A stretch of 50,436 nucleotides of DNA from Micromonospora zingiberis. GTDB taxonomy: Bacteria; Actinomycetota; Actinomycetes; Mycobacteriales; Micromonosporaceae. This document shows positions 25,499-34,536 of this stretch, one piece after another (position 1 is the first letter of the stretch; every line of letters starts with the position of its first letter). The notes beneath the pieces are model-generated. The model was not told the origin of the DNA. It did no database searches and saw only the letters and a list, made by a program, of their open reading frames with translations. The position numbers and the translations under genes were made by a program. Where the stretch lies: the NCBI RefSeq assembly GCF_004331455.1, contig NZ_SJJR01000030.1, positions 1 to 50,436 of the forward strand. The letters are read 5' to 3'.

Positions 25499-25567
25499 GC
25501 CGGCGACGTCTCGCCGCCCTGAGCGACGGCAACGCCCGCGTGCGGCAGTACAGACCGGCACCGGCGC

Positions 25568-25620
25568 GTTAACAAGGGGCCCTTGCTCTACCGCAGGCGT
25601 TAATAAGGTGCCCTTCCTTA
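25568..25620. repeat. Intergenic repeat family D, copy 2 (supplies the glnE stop)
   Basis: Two half-units, GTTAACAAGGGGCCCTTG (25568-25585) and GTTAATAAGGTGCCCTTC (from 25599), joined by CTCTACCGCAGGC, closely matching 9960-10016. Its end TTA (25618-25620) is the TAA stop of glnE on the minus strand. Confidence 0.75.
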
Positions 25621-28600
25621 CATCTCCAGCACGCGTTCGGCGGCGGCGCGGGAGCGGCGGGCGGTGCGCAGGTACTCGTCGAGGAACTCGCCCGGGTCGT
25701 CGGCGCCGAGCAGGCGGACCACCCCGGCCAGTTCCACCCCGTGTCGGGGCAGTTGGTCGCCGGCCCGGCCCCGGACCAGCATCAGCGCGTTGCGGACCTG
25801 CGCCGCCAGGGTCCAGCCGGCCATCATCGCCTCGGCGTCCGCCGGGTCCACCAGGCCCGCGTCGCGGGCGGCGGTGAGCGCGTCGAGGGTACGGGTACCG
25901 CGCAGCACCGGGTACGCCCCGGCGTGCCGCAGCTGGAGCAGTTGCACCGCCCACTCGACGTCGGCCAGGCCACCCCGCCCCAGCTTGGTGTGGGTGGCCG
26001 GGTCCGCGCCCCGGGGCAGCCGCTCGGTCTCCACCCGCGCCTTGATCCGGCGGATCTCGATGATCTGTTCCCGGGTCAGCCCGTCGGCCGGATACCGGAC
26101 CGGGTCGACCATCTGCTCGAACCGGGTGCCCAGGTCGGCGTCGCCGCAGACGCACCGGGCGCGCAGCAGCGCCTGCGCCTCCCACACCCGCGACCAGCGG
26201 GCGTAGTACTGCTGATAGGCGGCCAGGCTACGGACCAGCGGCCCCTGCCGGCCCTCGGGACGCAGGTCGGCGTCGACGCCGAGCGGCGGGTCGGGCGCGG
26301 GCATGCCGAGCAGCCGGCGCAGTTCCTCGGCGATGGCCTGGGCGGCGGCGCTGGCGGCGCTCTCGCTGACCCCTTCCGGCGGCTCGTAGACGAACAGCAC
26401 GTCGGCGTCGGAGAGGTAGTTCGACTCGTACCCGCCGAGCCGACCCATCCCGATCACCGCGAACTTCAGTCCGGGCATCGGTGCCTGGGCGGCGCGGGCG
26501 GTGCGCAGCGCGGCGGCGAGGGTGGCGTCGGTGACGTCGGAGAGGGCGGTGCCGACCGCCGTGACGTCGGCCAGGCCGGGTGTCGCGCGGTCACCGTCCG
26601 GACGCGACGGTGCCAGCGAACCGGCCCGGCTGAGCACGTCGGTGCAGGCGAGGCGGAGCAGTTCCCGGCGGCGCAGCGCGCGTACCGCCCGGGTGGCCTC
26701 GACCGGGTCGGTGTGCCGGGCCGCGGCGGCGGTGAAGCCGTCGCAGAGCACCTCGCGGGGCCGAGGGCTCAGTTCGCTCTCCTCGGCCAGCAGGCGCAGC
26801 GCCTCCGGCTCGCGGGTGAGCAGGTCGGCGACGTACCGGGAGGAGGAGAGCACCCGGGCCAGCCGCCGGGCCACCGGCCCGGAGTCGCGCAGCAGGCGTA
26901 GATACCAGGGGGTGCTGCCGAGGGAGTCGGAGACCTGGCGGTAGTTGAGCAGGCCCCGGTCCGGTTCGGGGGCGTCGGCGAACTCGCTGAGCAGCACCGG
27001 CAGCAGGGTGCGCTGGATGGCGGCGGTGCGGCTCACCCCGCCGGTGAGGGCCTGGAGGTGACGCAGCGCCCCGGCCGGGTCGGCGAAGCCGAGGATCTCC
27101 AACCGGTTGCGGGCCGCCTCCGGGGTCAGCCGCAGACCGTCGGCGGGTACCCGGGCCACCGACTCCAGCAGCGGGCGGTAGAGCAGTTTGGCGTGCAGCC
27201 GGCGTACCTCGGTGGCGTGGGTGACCCACTCGGCGCGGAACTCCTCGACGGCGCTGCGCCCGGGGGTGGCGGTGTAGCCGAGGGCGGTGGCCAGCCAGCG
27301 CAACGCGCCCGGATCGGTGGGCACCGTGTGGGTACGCCGCAGACCCTGAAGTTGCAGGCGGTGTTCGACGCCGCGCAGGAAGCGGTAGCCGCGCAGCAGC
27401 GCCTCCCCGTCGGCCCGGCCGACGTAGCCCCCGGTGACCAGCGCCCGCAGGGCGGGGATGGTGCCGGGTGCCCGCAACGTCTCGTCGCCGCGCCCGTGCA
27501 CCAGTTGGAGCAGCTGCACCGCGAACTCGATGTCGCGCAGCCCGCCGGGACCGCGCTTGATCTCGCGTTCCAGCTCCTTCGGCGGGATGTGGTCGATGAT
27601 CTTCCGGCGCATGGCCCGGACGTCCTCGACCGCCTCGGGGCGCTCGGCCGCCTGCCAGAGCAGCGGCGCCAGGGCGTCGATCCACTCCTGGCCCAGCGCC
27701 AGGTCACCGGCGGCCGGGCGGGCCTTGAGCAGGGCCTGGAACTCCCAGGTGCGCGCCCAGCGCCGGTAGTACGCCAGGTGGCTGGCCAGGGTGCGTACCA
27801 GCGGACCCCGGTTGCCCTCGGGACGCAGCGCGGCGTCGACCGGCCAGGCCACCAGCCCGCAGATGTGGATCAGTCGGGTGGCCACGGTGGTGGCCGTGGT
27901 GAGGTCGTCGTCCTCGGCCGCCACGAAGATCACGTCCACGTCGGAGACGTAGTTCAGTTCGCCGCCGCCGCACTTGCCCATCGCCACCACGGCCAGCCGG
28001 GGTGCCCGGGTGCCCTCGGGCAACTCGCCCACGGCGATGCCGTAGGCGGCCGAGAGGGTGGCGTCGGCCAGCGCGGACAGTGCGGCCATCGTCTGTTCGA
28101 GGCCACGCCCGCCGGTCAGGTCGGCCGCCGCGATCCGCAACAACGACAGCCGGTACGCCCGGCGCAGCATCGCCACCGGGTTGCCGTCGCCGGTCACGTC
28201 GAGCCGCCCGTCGGCCGCCGGGGCGAGCCCGTCCGGCTCGGTACGCAGCACCGGCCACTGGTCGGGGTTGGCGACGAGATGATCACCCAACGCCGACGAG
28301 GCGCCCAGCACGGCGATCAGCCGGCGGCGCAGTCCCGGGTCGTCGTGCAGGGCGGTGAGCACCGCCGAGCCCGCCCCGATGCCACCGGTGGCGGTACCGG
28401 ATGTGCCGTTCGGGCCGGCCTGGACGCGGCGCTCCGCCTCGACCAGCCGGTGCAGCTGCCGCAGCGCCAGGTCGGGGTCGGCGGCCCGGGACAGCGCGGT
28501 GAGCAGTTCCTGGGCCGCGTCGCCGGTGGGTTCCTGGGTCTGCGGTCGCCACAGGTCCAGCCCGGCCGGGCCGAGCAGGTCAGCGGCGCGCGTGCCGCCG

Positions 28601-28665
28601 TCGGAGTCGGTGACGTCGAAGCCGTACCGGGCGAGCCGGCCGGTGGCGCTGGTCGGCCGGCCCAT
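25618..28665 (-). CDS. glnE: Bifunctional glutamine synthetase adenylyltransferase/deadenylase GlnE
   Basis: 1015 residues. It adds or removes AMP on Tyr402 of GlnA1 to set glutamine synthetase activity. Both nucleotidyltransferase halves show the GlnE motif: GKCGGGELNYVSDVDVIF (near residue 230) and GMGRLGGYESNYLSDADVLF (near residue 745), each followed by RPEGxxGPLV. ATG 28665 is chosen because it gives the family N-terminus and overlaps the upstream amidotransferase stop by one base; the longer open frame upstream is an artefact. The stop codon lies in a repeat element. Confidence 0.96.
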   Translation of the reverse strand: MGRPTSATGRLARYGFDVTDSDGGTRAADLLGPAGLDLWRPQTQEPTGDAAQELLTALSRAADPDLALRQLHRLVEAERRVQAGPNGTSGTATGGIGAGSAVLTALHDDPGLRRRLIAVLGASSALGDHLVANPDQWPVLRTEPDGLAPAADGRLDVTGDGNPVAMLRRAYRLSLLRIAAADLTGGRGLEQTMAALSALADATLSAAYGIAVGELPEGTRAPRLAVVAMGKCGGGELNYVSDVDVIFVAAEDDDLTTATTVATRLIHICGLVAWPVDAALRPEGNRGPLVRTLASHLAYYRRWARTWEFQALLKARPAAGDLALGQEWIDALAPLLWQAAERPEAVEDVRAMRRKIIDHIPPKELEREIKRGPGGLRDIEFAVQLLQLVHGRGDETLRAPGTIPALRALVTGGYVGRADGEALLRGYRFLRGVEHRLQLQGLRRTHTVPTDPGALRWLATALGYTATPGRSAVEEFRAEWVTHATEVRRLHAKLLYRPLLESVARVPADGLRLTPEAARNRLEILGFADPAGALRHLQALTGGVSRTAAIQRTLLPVLLSEFADAPEPDRGLLNYRQVSDSLGSTPWYLRLLRDSGPVARRLARVLSSSRYVADLLTREPEALRLLAEESELSPRPREVLCDGFTAAAARHTDPVEATRAVRALRRRELLRLACTDVLSRAGSLAPSRPDGDRATPGLADVTAVGTALSDVTDATLAAALRTARAAQAPMPGLKFAVIGMGRLGGYESNYLSDADVLFVYEPPEGVSESAASAAAQAIAEELRRLLGMPAPDPPLGVDADLRPEGRQGPLVRSLAAYQQYYARWSRVWEAQALLRARCVCGDADLGTRFEQMVDPVRYPADGLTREQIIEIRRIKARVETERLPRGADPATHTKLGRGGLADVEWAVQLLQLRHAGAYPVLRGTRTLDALTAARDAGLVDPADAEAMMAGWTLAAQVRNALMLVRGRAGDQLPRHGVELAGVVRLLGADDPGEFLDEYLRTARRSRAAAERVLEM

Positions 28666-29432
28666 CAGTGCCCGAGCAGCGGCAGGCTGCGGCGCGGCCC
28701 GTCGTCGTCCAACTCGCCGAGGGCCAGCGCGGCGAACCGGGCGGCGAACGGCTGCCAGACCTCCTCGACGTCGACCATCACCGCGTTGCAGGCGGACACC
28801 ACCAGATCCGGGTCGTAGCCCAGCTCGGCCAGCAGCGCCGAGTCGGTGGCCCAGTCGGCGATCATCGCGGTGTCGCACTCGATGTGGAACTGGAGACCCC
28901 AGGCCCGGTCGCCGAGGCGGAACGCCTGGTTCGGGTAGCGGGTGGAGGCGGCCAGCAGGGTGGCTCCGGCGGGCAGCTCGGTGATCTCGTCGGCGTGCCA
29001 CTGCAGCACGTCCGGGATCAGCGGCACGTACCGGAACAGCGGGTCGGTTTCGGCGGCGTCGCGCCGGCCGACCACGGCGGGACCGACCTCGGGGCCGGAC
29101 GGGCTGCGTTCGACGGTGCCGGCGTGGGCTGTGGCGAGCAGTTGCGCGCCAAGGCAGACGCCCAGGGTCGGCAGCCGGTGCCGGACCGCCTTGCGTAGCA
29201 GTCCCTCCACGGCGGGAAACCAGGATGCCCCCGGCTCCCCGTCGGAGGCCGGGTACGCCTGCTGGTCGCCGCCGAGTACCACCAGCGCGGCGTAGCCCAC
29301 CAGGTCGGCGGGAAGTTCGTCGCCGGCATGCGGGCGGGTCACGGACAGGTCGAGACCCGCCTCGGTCAGCCACTCCCCCAGCCGTCGCGCGTCGTCGGTC
29401 GGGTCGTTCTCGATCACCAGCGCGGTTGCCAC
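28665..29432 (-). CDS. Class I glutamine amidotransferase-like protein
   Basis: 255 residues, stand-alone GATase1 domain. The nucleophile elbow is GVCLGAQLLA (Cys near residue 93) and the catalytic histidine is in LQFHIECD; LRYVPLIPDVLQWHADEI-like text resembles GMP-synthase-type amidotransferases. No synthetase partner domain is attached, so the acceptor is unknown. Its TGA shares one base with the glnE ATG, so both are translationally coupled, which hints at a role linked to glutamine status. The GTG start follows a TAGCCT box by 7 bases. Confidence 0.88.
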   Translation of the reverse strand: MATALVIENDPTDDARRLGEWLTEAGLDLSVTRPHAGDELPADLVGYAALVVLGGDQQAYPASDGEPGASWFPAVEGLLRKAVRHRLPTLGVCLGAQLLATAHAGTVERSPSGPEVGPAVVGRRDAAETDPLFRYVPLIPDVLQWHADEITELPAGATLLAASTRYPNQAFRLGDRAWGLQFHIECDTAMIADWATDSALLAELGYDPDLVVSACNAVMVDVEEVWQPFAARFAALALGELDDDGPRRSLPLLGH

Positions 29433-29439
29433 GCCGTCG

Positions 29440-29484
29440 AGGCTATCCGGTCCGGCCGACCGGGTCCGCGCGCGGGACTAGGCT
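29440..29484. promoter_or_regulatory. Back-to-back leaderless promoters
   Basis: Minus-strand -10 TAGCCT (29440-29445) is 7 bases before GTG 29432; plus-strand -10 TAGGCT (29479-29484) is 8 bases before GTG 29493. The whole space between the two divergent starts is only 60 bases, so the two promoters share regulatory DNA. Confidence 0.6.
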
Positions 29485-29492
29485 CTCCGGCT

Positions 29493-30434
29493 GTGTCCGA
29501 CCACACCGCACCTGACCACGTCGTACGCCCGCCGGCACTGCGCGAGGGCGACACGGTCATGCTGGTTTCGCCCTCCGGTCCGACCCGCCCGGAGCGGGTG
29601 GCCCGGGGAATCGAGCTGCTCACCGGCTGGGGCCTGCGGCCGGTGCTCGCCCCCCACGTGTACGCCCGGCACGGCTACCTGGCCGGCGCCGACGCGCTGC
29701 GCGCGGCCGACCTGAACACCGCCTTCGCCGACCCGCAGGTACGCGGCGTGATCTGCACCCGAGGCGGTTACGGCGCCCAACGGGTGGTGGACGCGATCGA
29801 CATGGCGGCGGTACGCCGGAACCCGAAGGTGGTCGCCGGCTTCTCCGACATCACCGCCCTGCAACTGGCGCTGTGGCGCGGTGCCCGGCTGGCCGGGGTG
29901 CACGGACCCGGGGCGGCCTGGCGGGACGAACGGACCCCGCTGGCCTCCGCCGCGTCGCTGCACGCCGCGTTGACCACCACCGAGCCGGTCACCGTACCCG
30001 CCGTCGAGCGCGAGGAGACCTTCGCGGTACGGGTGCCGGGGCGGGCGGTGGGTCGGCTGCTGGGTGGCAACCTCTGCCTGATCGTGGCCTCGCTGGGCAC
30101 CGCGGACATGCCCGACCTGACCGGGGCGGTGCTGCTGTTGGAGGACGTGCAGGAGCCGCCGTACAAGGTCGACCGGATGCTGACCCAACTGCGCCGCGCC
30201 GGTGCGCTGGACGGGCTGGCCGGGGTGGCGGTGGGTCAGTTCACCGACTGCGCGGACGGCTGGGAGGTGGGGGTCGCCGACGTGCTCACCGAGCGGCTCG
30301 GCGACCTGGGCGTGCCGGTGCTCGGCGGGCTGCCGATCGGTCACGGCCCCGAGCAGCTCACCGTGCCGGTGGGCACGCGGGCCACCCTCGACGCCGACGC
30401 CGGCATCCTGACCGTCGCCCCGGCCGTCCGCTGA
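29493..30434 (+). CDS. LD-carboxypeptidase (peptidase family S66)
   Basis: 313 residues. It trims the terminal D-Ala from muropeptide tetrapeptides in peptidoglycan recycling, or cleaves a related peptide (some S66 members give microcin C7 immunity). Motifs: MLVSPSGPTRPERV at the N-terminus, ICTRGGYGAQRVV, then the nucleophile serine in GFSDITALQLALW, and the later E/H pair in LLLEDVQEPPYKVDRML and LGGLPIGHGPEQ. The GTG 29493 start follows a -10 box by 8 bases. Confidence 0.92.
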   Translation: MSDHTAPDHVVRPPALREGDTVMLVSPSGPTRPERVARGIELLTGWGLRPVLAPHVYARHGYLAGADALRAADLNTAFADPQVRGVICTRGGYGAQRVVDAIDMAAVRRNPKVVAGFSDITALQLALWRGARLAGVHGPGAAWRDERTPLASAASLHAALTTTEPVTVPAVEREETFAVRVPGRAVGRLLGGNLCLIVASLGTADMPDLTGAVLLLEDVQEPPYKVDRMLTQLRRAGALDGLAGVAVGQFTDCADGWEVGVADVLTERLGDLGVPVLGGLPIGHGPEQLTVPVGTRATLDADAGILTVAPAVR

Positions 30435-30595
30435 GCCGCTCGCCCCACGGCCGCCGCCCGGGCGAGCCGGAACTGCCCCGATGTCCGGTTCGTGGCTCGG
30501 ATTGCCAGCTCCCTGACAGGTTCGCCACGGGTCGCCCCCAGCCAGCCTCGTCACTGTCGGTCACGTCATCGCATCACCGACGAGTTGGAGGACTG

Positions 30596-31108
30596 ATGTC
30601 CCGCACCATTTCGAAGAAGCACCTGCTGGCTGGCCTGGCCGCCGCGGGTGTGCTCGGCGTGGGGATCGCCGCTCCCACCGTGGCGCTCGCCGACGACAAG
30701 ACCCCGAGCGCCAGCGCGAGCGCCGACGCCACCCAGCAGGACGACCAGCGGCCCGAACGCGGGGCGCAGCGGGAGGCGTTCGCCGAGGCCCTCGCCAAGG
30801 AACTGGGCGTCTCCACCGACCAGGTGACCGCCGCCCTGGAGAAGCTGCGCGAGCAGCACAAGCCGCAGGGCAAGCCGAACGGTGAGCGCCCCGAGGGGCG
30901 CGGTGGCGAGCACCAGCGTGGCGGCGGCCGTGGGCCGCAGGGTTCCCCCGAGGACCGCAAGGAGGCCTTGGCCGAGCGGCTCGCCAAGGCGGTCGAGGAG
31001 GGCAAGCTCACCCAGGAGCAGGCCGACGCGATCACCGCGGCCGTCGAGGCCGGCGTCTTCGGCGGCCCCGGCGACAAGGGCGGTCAGGACGACACCGCCG
31101 GCAAGTGA
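30596..31108 (+). CDS. Small secreted helical protein
   Basis: 170 residues from ATG 30596, with TTGGAGGA upstream. A signal peptide is visible (KKHLLAGLAAAGVLGVGI, cleavage after ALA). The mature protein is highly charged and has two related helical units: REAFAEALAKELGVSTDQV (about residues 58-76) and KEALAERLAKAVEEGKLTQE (about 118-137), separated by a Gly/Arg/Pro-rich stretch. The 'ELGVSTDQVTAAL' pattern resembles the small helical repeats of DUF2680-like secreted proteins. Function unknown. Confidence 0.8.
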   Translation: MSRTISKKHLLAGLAAAGVLGVGIAAPTVALADDKTPSASASADATQQDDQRPERGAQREAFAEALAKELGVSTDQVTAALEKLREQHKPQGKPNGERPEGRGGEHQRGGGRGPQGSPEDRKEALAERLAKAVEEGKLTQEQADAITAAVEAGVFGGPGDKGGQDDTAGK

Positions 31109-31163
31109 CGCCCGGCACGGGTACGTGACGCAGCGGCGTACCGCCCGGTGACACCGGCAGGAC

Positions 31164-31190
31164 GGGGGCGGCATCGTGGATGCCGCCCCC
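31164..31190. terminator. Bidirectional terminator
   Basis: Perfect 12-bp stem GGGGGCGGCATC with its complement, loop GTG, between the secreted protein and the convergent amylase gene. Confidence 0.88.
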
Positions 31191-31215
31191 GCCCCTGCGT
31201 TTCACGCGCCGAGGA

Positions 31216-34200
31216 TCATCTCAGGTACGGGCCGGTCTCACCGATCTTCCCGGGGGCCGGGTTGTCGGGCAGGCTGAGTACGTACACCCGCAGGTTGCCC
31301 TTCCCGCTGACCGAAGCGGTCAGCGTGCCGTTCGTGACGACCTTGACGTCCCCGGTCACCGCGTCGGTGTAGGTGCCGTGGGGTACGCCGCTGAAGGTGG
31401 CGCTGCCGGAGACGGTGACCAGCGCGAAGCTGTCCACCCCGCCCCCGGTGAACCGGCGCTTGTACGCCATCTGGTTACCGCTGATCCCCTCGGTCGAGTA
31501 CTGCCCCTTCTGTAGCGCGGGGATGGCCCGACGGATCTGGTTGAGCCGCTGCACGTGCTTGACCAGCGGCTTGTCCAGGGTCTGGGCGACCGTGCCGGAG
31601 GCGCTGGCGACCACGCCGAAGTCGGCGGCGGTGACGCTGCCGGCCAGATGACCGCCGTAGTAGGCCCGGCCCGTGGTGGCCAGCGGGCAGCTCGGGCCGC
31701 AGTCGATCGGCGCGCCCTTCTGGAACTCGATCTCGGAGCCGTAGTAGAGCGTCGGGATGCCCCGGAACGTCCACATCAGGCTCATGTTCTCCGCCCACGC
31801 GTCGGTGCCGCCGGTGTAGCGCACCGAGGACTTGTTCGGCCCGTAGTCGTGACTGTCGACATAGACCACGTTGTAGGTGGCGTCGTTGTAGCTGTCGTCG
31901 GAGTCCCGCCCGTTGCCGAAGGCGTTGTTCGCGTCGCCGAAGTTCATGTGCATCCGCATGTCGATGACGTTCATGCCGGAGAAGCGCGAATGGTCGGGCG
32001 TGTGGTAGTCGTTGCCGCGCAGAAAGGCGTTGTCACTGGTCGGCTGGTTGCCGGTGCCGAGCAGTTGCTCGTACTCGTACTGCTCGATCGCGGCGCGGAC
32101 GTCGTCGGGGCTGTAGTCGCGGCGTTCTTTCCAGGTGAAGAACTGCGCGGAGTGGTTGACCGAGCCACGGTTCCACTTGTCGTTGACGAACGCGGCCACC
32201 TCACCGAAGACGTAGAAGTCCTTGCCCTTCTCGCCGTGCCGGGCCACCGCGTGCTGCTGGATCGCGGGCAGGAACCGGCGGTTCCAGGTGACCCGGGGAA
32301 TGTGTACGGCGGTGTCGATCCGGAAGCCGTCCACGCCCATGTCGATGAACTTGTTGTAGACGTCGATCAGGTACTGCTGCACCTGGGCGTTCTCGGTGTT
32401 GAAGTCGGCCAGGTCCTCGTGCAGCCAGCAACTGCGCGAGTCCTCGCCCTCCCAGTTGCCGATCCAGCACTGGTGGTACAGGTCGGCCGGGAACAGGCCG
32501 CTGGTCGGGACGGGCCACTGGCAGTGGTGAACGGTGTAGCCCTCCCGGCTGTACGCGCCGTTCGGGGTGCCCCACCGCAGACAGCGGTTGCCCTCGGGGG
32601 CCGACGACGACCACAGGTCACCGTTGTACGGGCGGCCCTTGGCCTGGGCGTTCTGGGCGGCGGTCAGCGCGGGGTCGGCACCGTCGTGTTCGTCCATCGG
32701 GTCGTACTCGCGGCCGGCCTGCGGCTGGTCGTAGTACCACTTCCACTGTTCGTCGCGGACGCCGTACACGGTGGGGGTGAACAGGCCCTTGGCGCCCCAC
32801 CGTGAGCTGTGGTTGTAGACCACGTCCTGGAAGATCTTGATGCCCTTGCCGTGCGCGGCGTTGATCAGTTCCTGGTAGCTCGCGCCGGGGCTCTCCAGAC
32901 GCGGGTCGACCCGGTGGAAGTCCCAGCCGTGGTAGCCGTGGAAGTCGTAGTCGGAGCGGTTGAGCACCACCGGGGTGATCCAGATGGCGGAGAAACCGAG
33001 CGCCTTGATGTAGTCGAGCTTGTCGATCAGCCCCTGGAAGTCGCCCCGGAACATCGGGTCGTCGCCCGCCGCGTTGCCGGAGCGCACGTGCTGGCTGCCG
33101 CCCCGGTTGTTGCTCGGGTCGCCGTCGGCGAACCGGGCGGTCATGACAAAGTAGATGGTGTCCTCGCGGGGGTCACCGCCGAGCGGGGTGCCGCCGGCCG
33201 GCGCGGGTGGCGCGTCGCCGGTGGTCGCGGTGACCGGGTCGCTCGCCGCCGACCGGTTGCCGGCCTCGTCGCGCGCCCGCACCGTGAAGCGGTACGCGGT
33301 ACGCGGCGACAGGCCGTTGGCCACGTGGCGGGTGCCGGTGGTGGTCACCGTCACCGGTTCCGTCGTGCCGCCGGTGCGGGTCACCTCGTACCCGGTCACC
33401 GCCCGGTCGTCGGTCGACGCCGTCCACGTCAGGGTGACCTGGACGTTGTCCACCGTGGCGGTGAGCCCGGTCGGGACGGACGGCGCGGTGGTGTCCGGTG
33501 GGGCGGGCGGCCCGCACGGGTCGGCCGCGGCCGGCGTGACCACGCCGCCGGAGACGGTGCTGCGGCCGACGCCGATCGCGTAGTCCGCGCCGTTGTTGTT
33601 GTCCCACTGGCCGGCGCCGTTGTTGAAGGCCGCGGTGAGGCCACCGGCCGTTCCCAGGTCGACCACCTTGCGGGCCCACCCGGCGCAGGCCACCTCCATG
33701 GCCGCCCCCGGCACGGTCGTCCAGGCGCCGCCGGTCGGGCGGTAGTGGATGTTCGCGGCGCTCCAGCCACGGGTGGTGAGCCGGTAGTAGACCTCGGCGG
33801 TCGCCCCGCCGGGGGTACCGCTCGGTGTCGGCGAAGGGCTGCTTGCGGCGCACGGGTCGCCGCTGCCGATCCGCCCGCCGGAGACGGTCACCGAGCCGGT
33901 GCCGAGCCGGTAGTTGGCCCCGTTGTTGTTGTCCCAGGTTCCCGTGCCGTTGGTGAAGACCACCTGTAGGCCGGTGGCGGCACCCAGGTCGATGCTCTTG
34001 CGCCGCCAGCCGGTGCAGGCGGCCTCCATGGCTACGCCGGGCACGGCGGTCCAGGCGGCACCGTCGATGCCGTAGTGAACGTTGACCGAGGCGCCCCAGG
34101 CGGCCGGTGGCTGGTAGTAGACGGTGACGGTGTTGGCGGCGGCGGCCGGGGTCACGGGCAGCAGGCTGACGACGAGGCCGACGGCGAGGGTGAGAATGCC

Positions 34201-34257
34201 CCACCGTCCCCGCCATCGACCGCGTGTGCCCGTACGGCTCGTCGAACGATGTTCCAT
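31216..34257 (-). CDS. Secreted GH13 alpha-amylase with two starch-binding modules and FN3 domain
   Basis: 1013 residues from ATG 34257 (AGGAGAG upstream). After the signal peptide (ends TPAAAA) come two CBM25-type modules (about residues 40-130 and 150-245) with matching VYYxxxxxWxxxxVHY and TGTWDNNNGANY or GQWDNNNGADY, then a fibronectin III domain (about 250-345). The GH13 barrel follows: FDFHGYHGWDFH-type region, nucleophile Asp in GVDGFRIDTAVH, acid/base Glu in FYVFGEVAAF and the HD of VYVDSHDYG. A C-terminal beta domain ends the protein. It should degrade raw starch outside the cell. A MalR-like palindrome lies upstream. Confidence 0.93.
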   Translation of the reverse strand: MEHRSTSRTGTRGRWRGRWGILTLAVGLVVSLLPVTPAAAANTVTVYYQPPAAWGASVNVHYGIDGAAWTAVPGVAMEAACTGWRRKSIDLGAATGLQVVFTNGTGTWDNNNGANYRLGTGSVTVSGGRIGSGDPCAASSPSPTPSGTPGGATAEVYYRLTTRGWSAANIHYRPTGGAWTTVPGAAMEVACAGWARKVVDLGTAGGLTAAFNNGAGQWDNNNGADYAIGVGRSTVSGGVVTPAAADPCGPPAPPDTTAPSVPTGLTATVDNVQVTLTWTASTDDRAVTGYEVTRTGGTTEPVTVTTTGTRHVANGLSPRTAYRFTVRARDEAGNRSAASDPVTATTGDAPPAPAGGTPLGGDPREDTIYFVMTARFADGDPSNNRGGSQHVRSGNAAGDDPMFRGDFQGLIDKLDYIKALGFSAIWITPVVLNRSDYDFHGYHGWDFHRVDPRLESPGASYQELINAAHGKGIKIFQDVVYNHSSRWGAKGLFTPTVYGVRDEQWKWYYDQPQAGREYDPMDEHDGADPALTAAQNAQAKGRPYNGDLWSSSAPEGNRCLRWGTPNGAYSREGYTVHHCQWPVPTSGLFPADLYHQCWIGNWEGEDSRSCWLHEDLADFNTENAQVQQYLIDVYNKFIDMGVDGFRIDTAVHIPRVTWNRRFLPAIQQHAVARHGEKGKDFYVFGEVAAFVNDKWNRGSVNHSAQFFTWKERRDYSPDDVRAAIEQYEYEQLLGTGNQPTSDNAFLRGNDYHTPDHSRFSGMNVIDMRMHMNFGDANNAFGNGRDSDDSYNDATYNVVYVDSHDYGPNKSSVRYTGGTDAWAENMSLMWTFRGIPTLYYGSEIEFQKGAPIDCGPSCPLATTGRAYYGGHLAGSVTAADFGVVASASGTVAQTLDKPLVKHVQRLNQIRRAIPALQKGQYSTEGISGNQMAYKRRFTGGGVDSFALVTVSGSATFSGVPHGTYTDAVTGDVKVVTNGTLTASVSGKGNLRVYVLSLPDNPAPGKIGETGPYLR

Positions 34258-34311
34258 GGCTCTCCTGACACCCCGCGTCGGGCTCGGCCCGGCGCAACAA
34301 CGCGAAAGGTG

Positions 34312-34327
34312 TTGCAAGCCCTTGCAG
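34312..34327. promoter_or_regulatory. Candidate MalR/LacI-type operator of the amylase gene
   Basis: TTGCAAG-CC-CTTGCAG is a near-perfect palindrome with TGCAAG/CTTGCA arms, 55 bases upstream of the amylase start. CTTGCAG/TTGCAAG elements control alpha-amylase genes through Reg1/MalR in streptomycetes. A degenerate third unit (GGTTGCGAG) follows. A further inverted repeat AAGTC-CGCAA-GACTT is at 34421-34435. Confidence 0.55.
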
Positions 34328-34487
34328 CAAAGGTTGCGAGGAAGTTACCAGCGCGCACCCTCTGAGCACCAGAGATAGTTTGGATGGTCGATGGATTTCC
34401 CCTGTTAAACAGGCTGGAAGAAGTCCGCAAGACTTTCAGAGATCAGCCACCAGGCACCGCCGACGTCGCCGGCCCTCAGACACGAAA

Positions 34488-34523
34488 CCACCCCGGTCAC
34501 GGCGTGCAGCCCGACCGGGGTGG
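34488..34523 (-). terminator. Terminator after the DUF350 gene
   Basis: Arms CCACCCCGGTC (34488-34498) and GACCGGGGTGG (34513-34523), 14-base loop, 13 bases past the DUF350 stop on the minus strand. Confidence 0.75.
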
Positions 34524-34536
34524 GTGGCGAAACAGC

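Noticed and set aside
25618..29373. A 1251-residue reading of glnE
   Set aside because: The extra N-terminus overlaps the amidotransferase gene; ATG 28665 gives the family N-terminus.
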